A DNA stretch of 7,509 nucleotides. Source: Bacteriovoracaceae bacterium UBA4096. Lineage in GTDB: Bacteria > Bdellovibrionota > Bacteriovoracia > Bacteriovoracales > Bacteriovoracaceae. Location: contig DFXY01000050.1 in the NCBI GenBank assembly GCA_002381945.1, forward strand, positions 1-7,509, written 5' to 3'. Position 1 is the stretch's first letter. Every line of letters starts with the position of its first letter. This document shows, piece by piece, positions 4,737 through 7,509 of the stretch. A program made the translations under genes and the position numbers. Under the pieces are notes generated by a model. It was given only the letters and a program-made list of their open reading frames with translations, did no database searches and had not been told where the DNA came from.

Positions 4737-5222
4737 ATGAATTTAAGAATGCTTAGATCAGAAGATTTCAAGGAATTGGCCATTCTCTTTCATCAATCAA
4801 TCAGAAGAATCAGTGCAAAAGATTACTCAGATGAGCAAGTAAAGGCCTGGGCCCCGGACGAAAGGGACCTGAAAGAATGGGCGCTATCCTTTAATAATAA
4901 ACTTGTTTTTATCGCAGAGAAGGATCACAAAATCGCAGGCTTTGGTGAGCTAGAAATAGATGGTCACATAGACCGCTTCTACGTCCATCCTGATTATGCC
5001 GGCAAAGGTGTGGGTAAATTTATATATCAAGGATTAGAAGTGGAAGCCAAAAAAATGAACATTTCGTCATTGTTTGTTGAGGCAAGTATCACAGCTAAAC
5101 CTTTTTTCGAAAAAATGGGCTTCGCTGTGATACTTGAACAAACCGTATATAGAAAGGAAGTCGCCTTTATTAACTATAAAATGACTAAAATCTTTCAGAT
5201 TCCGGCCACGGATACTCCATGA
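4737..5222 (+). CDS. YafP-like GNAT family N-acetyltransferase
   Basis: A 161-residue acetyl-CoA-dependent N-acetyltransferase of the GNAT fold. An N-terminal strand-helix (MNLRMLRSEDFKELAILFHQSI) is followed by the DYSDEQVKAWAPD stretch (29-41) typical of YafP relatives. Central strands include KIAGFGELEIDGHIDRFYVHPDY (65-87). The acetyl-CoA pyrophosphate loop is AGKGVGK (88-94), and VEASITAKPFFEKMGF (114-129) is nearly the YafP signature. The substrate is unknown. In E. coli yafP sits in the SOS-induced dinB operon, but here it is a lone gene and no LexA-type operator is evident. The start at 4737 is set by the first conserved strand and by TATAAT 6 nt upstream. After Phe153 a short tail (QIPATDTP) is encoded where the gene overlaps the 3' end of tldE by 28 bp. 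The tail may be dispensable. Two regions (114-118 and 129-133) are encoded by the arms of a 13-bp inverted repeat. Confidence 0.88.
   Translation: MNLRMLRSEDFKELAILFHQSIRRISAKDYSDEQVKAWAPDERDLKEWALSFNNKLVFIAEKDHKIAGFGELEIDGHIDRFYVHPDYAGKGVGKFIYQGLEVEAKKMNISSLFVEASITAKPFFEKMGFAVILEQTVYRKEVAFINYKMTKIFQIPATDTP
5083..5136. repeat. 13-bp perfect inverted repeat inside the acetyltransferase gene
   Basis: CAAGTATCACAGC (5083-5095) is the exact reverse complement of GCTGTGATACTTG (5124-5136), with a 28-nt loop. The loop contains its own 14-bp palindrome, TTTTTTCGAAAAAA (5102-5115), nearly concentric with the outer arms. It lies across the conserved SITAKPFFEKMGFAVI codons, so part of it is constrained by protein sequence. 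No U tract follows, so it is not a standard terminator. Confidence 0.8.
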
Positions 5223-6508
5223 AAAATCAAAGGTACTGAGAAAAAAGACTCATCAGTTGAGGCCAAGAGTTTATCCCCTACGACTTCAACATTCTTTAAT
5301 AATTCCATCAAATTTCCGGACAAGGTGATATTTCCAAATGTTCCAACTCTTTCCCCTCTTTCCCAGACATAGCCTTTAATGGCGACGGAAAAAGCACCTG
5401 TAACCCGATTGGCGCCTGAATACAGCCCATCCATCTGGATCACTTCAAGATACTTGTCTGGTAAGGGTTTTACATTTTTCCCTTTTATCAGCAAGTCAGT
5501 CCCATATACACCCAAAGGCCCGCCAGCGTTTCGCGAGGCATGTCCCGTTGTCTGAGTTTTGAAATGACTGGCCGTAACTGAGTTATGATAGAAGGATTTA
5601 AGCACACCATCTTCAATCAACGATAGAAGCTTCCTTTCAACTCCTTCACTGTCAAATTTACTAGTCCTAAAAGAACGCTCAAAAGAAGGATGATCAATGA
5701 TGGATAAATCCTTGGAGATCACTTCCTCTCCCAATTTATTGGACCATGGATTCATTTGATCTATGGAAGCTTTGGCAGAATAAAAGTTTGAAAAACAATT
5801 CATTAAACTTTCTAATGAGTCCTCTGAAAAACGAACATTGTACTTCCCGGTAGGAAGGGATTTTTCTTCTAATAAATTCCTGGCATGAAACAGAGCTGTC
5901 TCAATTACTTTTTGGAACTTAAGATCCTTGAAAACATGGGCGGTTTGAAAATCATAGAAACTTGATTTTTTTCCCTTGTCATCCATCACCGCGGAAGAAG
6001 TTATTGAATAACTCTTATCCTGGTAAGTCGTAAATCGCCCCTTGGAACTTAGATAATGTGAAAGGTAGTCCTGTTCAGAATAGGAATTATAAGGAACCGA
6101 AGAAACTCTTGGATCAAGCTTTTTTACACCCTCCTCCAGTTCCAAAGCATGCTCAGTTTTTAAAGCGATACTGACTTCTTCTTCAGGAATGGAAAGTTCA
6201 TCCGAAAGGCTACCTGAAAGATTCAGTATCCTTTCATGTGCATTAGGCTCAGTGGTCTCAGTATTTTGCAAGGCTTGTTTGACTAGAAGATTTAGTGACT
6301 CTTCATCCATAGATTCTGTATAAGACAGGCCAACACGTCCGTCTTTAATGACTCGAATCCCAAGGATCTGGGTGCTCGAGACATTATATGTCGAGATGGC
6401 CTTCTTCTGAGCACTCATCTTTAAAGTTTTAGAACTGGCAAACATTAAATCAGCTTCGGCCTTCTGATCAGTGACTTGATTGAGGACTTTTTCCATTAAA
6501 TTTTTCAT
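5195..6508 (-). CDS. tldE: TldE/PmbA, non-catalytic subunit of the TldD/TldE protease
   Basis: A 437-residue member of the TldD/PmbA (U62) family (E. coli PmbA is 450). It lacks the HExxxH metal site of TldD, as expected for the non-catalytic partner. In E. coli the TldD-TldE heterodimer degrades unfolded peptide substrates such as CcdA and trims the microcin B17 leader. Family marks are IKDGRVGLSYTE (54-65), MNPWSNKLGEEV (252-263), FDSEGVERK (285-293), TGHASRNAGGPLGV (321-334) and the C-terminal RVTGAFSVAIKGYVWERGE (368-386) and FGNITLSGNLMELL (391-404). The ATG lies in an ATGA overlap with the tldD stop and has a strong Shine-Dalgarno site (GGAGGTGA) just upstream, so the two are one operon and translationally coupled. 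The last 28 bp run antisense to the acetyltransferase gene. The protein is cytoplasmic; no signal peptide is seen. Confidence 0.93.
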   Translation of the reverse strand: MKNLMEKVLNQVTDQKAEADLMFASSKTLKMSAQKKAISTYNVSSTQILGIRVIKDGRVGLSYTESMDEESLNLLVKQALQNTETTEPNAHERILNLSGSLSDELSIPEEEVSIALKTEHALELEEGVKKLDPRVSSVPYNSYSEQDYLSHYLSSKGRFTTYQDKSYSITSSAVMDDKGKKSSFYDFQTAHVFKDLKFQKVIETALFHARNLLEEKSLPTGKYNVRFSEDSLESLMNCFSNFYSAKASIDQMNPWSNKLGEEVISKDLSIIDHPSFERSFRTSKFDSEGVERKLLSLIEDGVLKSFYHNSVTASHFKTQTTGHASRNAGGPLGVYGTDLLIKGKNVKPLPDKYLEVIQMDGLYSGANRVTGAFSVAIKGYVWERGERVGTFGNITLSGNLMELLKNVEVVGDKLLASTDESFFSVPLIFHGVSVAGI

Positions 6509-7509
6509 GCTTCACCTCCAACCAAAATTTCATCCACCTTGATTGGTGGTTGTCCCACCGTCGTTGGAATACTGCCGCTGACTGATCCACACATCCCTGC
6601 CATAAGCTCCAGGTCCTTACCTACCATTGAAATTTTTGACATAATGTCCGGTCCGGTTCCGATTAAGGTCGCGCCTTTTACGGGTGTGGTGATTTTACCA
6701 TCTTTAATCAGATAGGCTTCTTGAACGGAGAAATTAAACTGACCAGTTGAAGGATCAACTGATCCTCCACCCATTTTTTTTGCATAAATACCATTCGGGA
6801 CAGAGCTAATAATTTCGTCCAGCTCATAGTTGCCACTCTGGATAAAAGTATTTCTCATGCGTGAGGCAGGAGCAAATTTATAGGATTGTCTTCGTGCTGA
6901 ACCAGTTCTTTTATGTCCCGTTTTGCGTTCTCCAAGTCTGTCCGATATGAATTGTTTTAGAATACCGTTTTCAATCAAGGTGGTTCTTTGAGTAGGCATA
7001 CCCTCATCATCAATGGATAAAGATCCCCATGCACCAGGTACAGTTCCATCATCCAAAGCAGTGACTGCTGAATGAGCGATTTGTTCGCCCATTTTATCCC
7101 AGAAGACACTGGCCTTCTTTTCCACGGATGTTGTTTCAAGCAGATGACCACAAGCTTCATGAAAAATTACTCCACCAAAGCCATTGTCAATAACAACTGG
7201 CATTTTCCCAGCAGGACAAGGAGATGCGTATAAAGTGGTTGAGGCCTGTCTTAACAGATTGGCGCAAATCTCTTGAGTATTAAGTTTTTCAATAAATTCC
7301 CAACCTCCAATAGCTCCTGGCCCATAAAATGCTTCCGTTTGGAGATTTCCATCCTTCATCACAACTTGATGAAAGAGTCGAATGTAAGGCCGCTCTTCGG
7401 TCGCAAATAAGCCTTCAGAATTATAAACTTCAATCAATTGTTTTTTCTTGGTGAAGTTCAACATGACTTGGGAAACTTTTGAATCCGTGCGAAGGGCCTC
7501 ATCAATTTT
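6505..7509 (-). CDS. tldD: TldD metalloprotease, N-terminus beyond the window edge
   Basis: The catalytic subunit of the TldD/TldE zinc protease. The frame stays open upstream of the in-frame ATG at 7464 to the window edge (KIDEALRTDSKVSQV...). E. coli TldD is 481 residues and about 335 are visible, so roughly 145 N-terminal residues are outside the window and 7464 is not the start. The zinc site is present: GGVIFHEACGHLLE holds HExxxH (residues 102-107 counted from Met at 7464). The third ligand is the Cys of GMCGS (Cys292), as in E. coli TldD. Other family marks are LDDGTVPGAWGSLSIDDEG (137-155), TLIENGILKQFISDR (162-176), GSARRQSYKFAPASRMRNT (188-206) and MGGGSVDPSTGQFNF (231-245). The stop overlaps the tldE start (ATGA, 6505-6508). 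Its promoter is not in the window. Confidence 0.94.
   Translation of the reverse strand, partial: KIDEALRTDSKVSQVMLNFTKKKQLIEVYNSEGLFATEERPYIRLFHQVVMKDGNLQTEAFYGPGAIGGWEFIEKLNTQEICANLLRQASTTLYASPCPAGKMPVVIDNGFGGVIFHEACGHLLETTSVEKKASVFWDKMGEQIAHSAVTALDDGTVPGAWGSLSIDDEGMPTQRTTLIENGILKQFISDRLGERKTGHKRTGSARRQSYKFAPASRMRNTFIQSGNYELDEIISSVPNGIYAKKMGGGSVDPSTGQFNFSVQEAYLIKDGKITTPVKGATLIGTGPDIMSKISMVGKDLELMAGMCGSVSGSIPTTVGQPPIKVDEILVGGEA
6512..6519 (-). promoter_or_regulatory. Strong Shine-Dalgarno site of tldE
   Basis: On the minus strand GGAGGTGA lies 3 nt before the tldE ATG (GGAGG core 6 nt away), inside the last codons of tldD. It fixes the tldE start. It also shows that this genome uses Shine-Dalgarno initiation inside operons, in contrast to the leaderless starts at 3076, 3140, 4672 and 4737. 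Confidence 0.8.

Noticed and set aside
6975..7160. 61-residue minus-strand open frame within tldD
   Set aside because: Alternate-frame shadow of the HExxxH region of tldD.
7462..7464. ATG as the true tldD start
   Set aside because: The frame continues in tldD-like fashion to the window edge and about 145 residues of the usual protein would be missing.

Overview
The window is a compact, AT-leaning bacterial chromosomal segment (about 40% G+C by eye) with ten protein genes. No tRNA, rRNA, CRISPR array, transposase, phage or plasmid gene is visible. The mix of families, the codon character and the adjacent tldD-tldE pair would fit a Bdellovibrionota/Bacteriovorax-like organism or a gammaproteobacterium. 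That placement is a guess from gene content, not something the sequence proves.

Layout. Bases 1-224 form a near-perfect inverted repeat (100-bp arms, 24-nt loop) that cuts into the 5' part of an unrecognised gene ending at 517. It looks more like a fold-back (snapback) junction than native DNA. Next on the + strand come a DoxX-family membrane protein (582-1010), a 12-bp hairpin, and a two-gene unit: a TDT/SLAC1-type anion or dicarboxylate transporter (1092-2486) coupled to a small VF530/DUF2132 protein (2486-2716). From there the genes alternate in strand: a KcsA-like two-helix potassium channel (-, 2717-3076), the 23S rRNA methyltransferase RlmG (+, 3140-4225), a YehS/DUF1456 protein (-, 4214-4672), a YafP-like GNAT acetyltransferase (+, 4737-5222), and the tldE-tldD pair (-, 5195 to beyond 7509). 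The TldD/TldE proteins form the heterodimeric metalloprotease that processes modified peptides and CcdA-like substrates in E. coli.

How the genes sit together. All three convergent junctions have no spacer: the stops abut at 2716/2717, overlap by 12 bp at 4214-4225, and overlap by 28 bp at 5195-5222. Both divergent junctions are 63-64 bp long and share one geometry: each contains two back-to-back promoters whose -35 boxes overlap, and each -10 box ends only 5-7 nt before an ATG. The mRNAs of the channel, rlmG, yehS and the acetyltransferase are therefore predicted to be leaderless, and none of the four has a Shine-Dalgarno sequence. doxX, which has a longer leader, and tldE, which is internal to an operon, do have clear Shine-Dalgarno sites. 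This paired promoter architecture is the most interesting native signal here. I found no convincing novel multi-gene system. The functional content is mostly housekeeping plus membrane transport.
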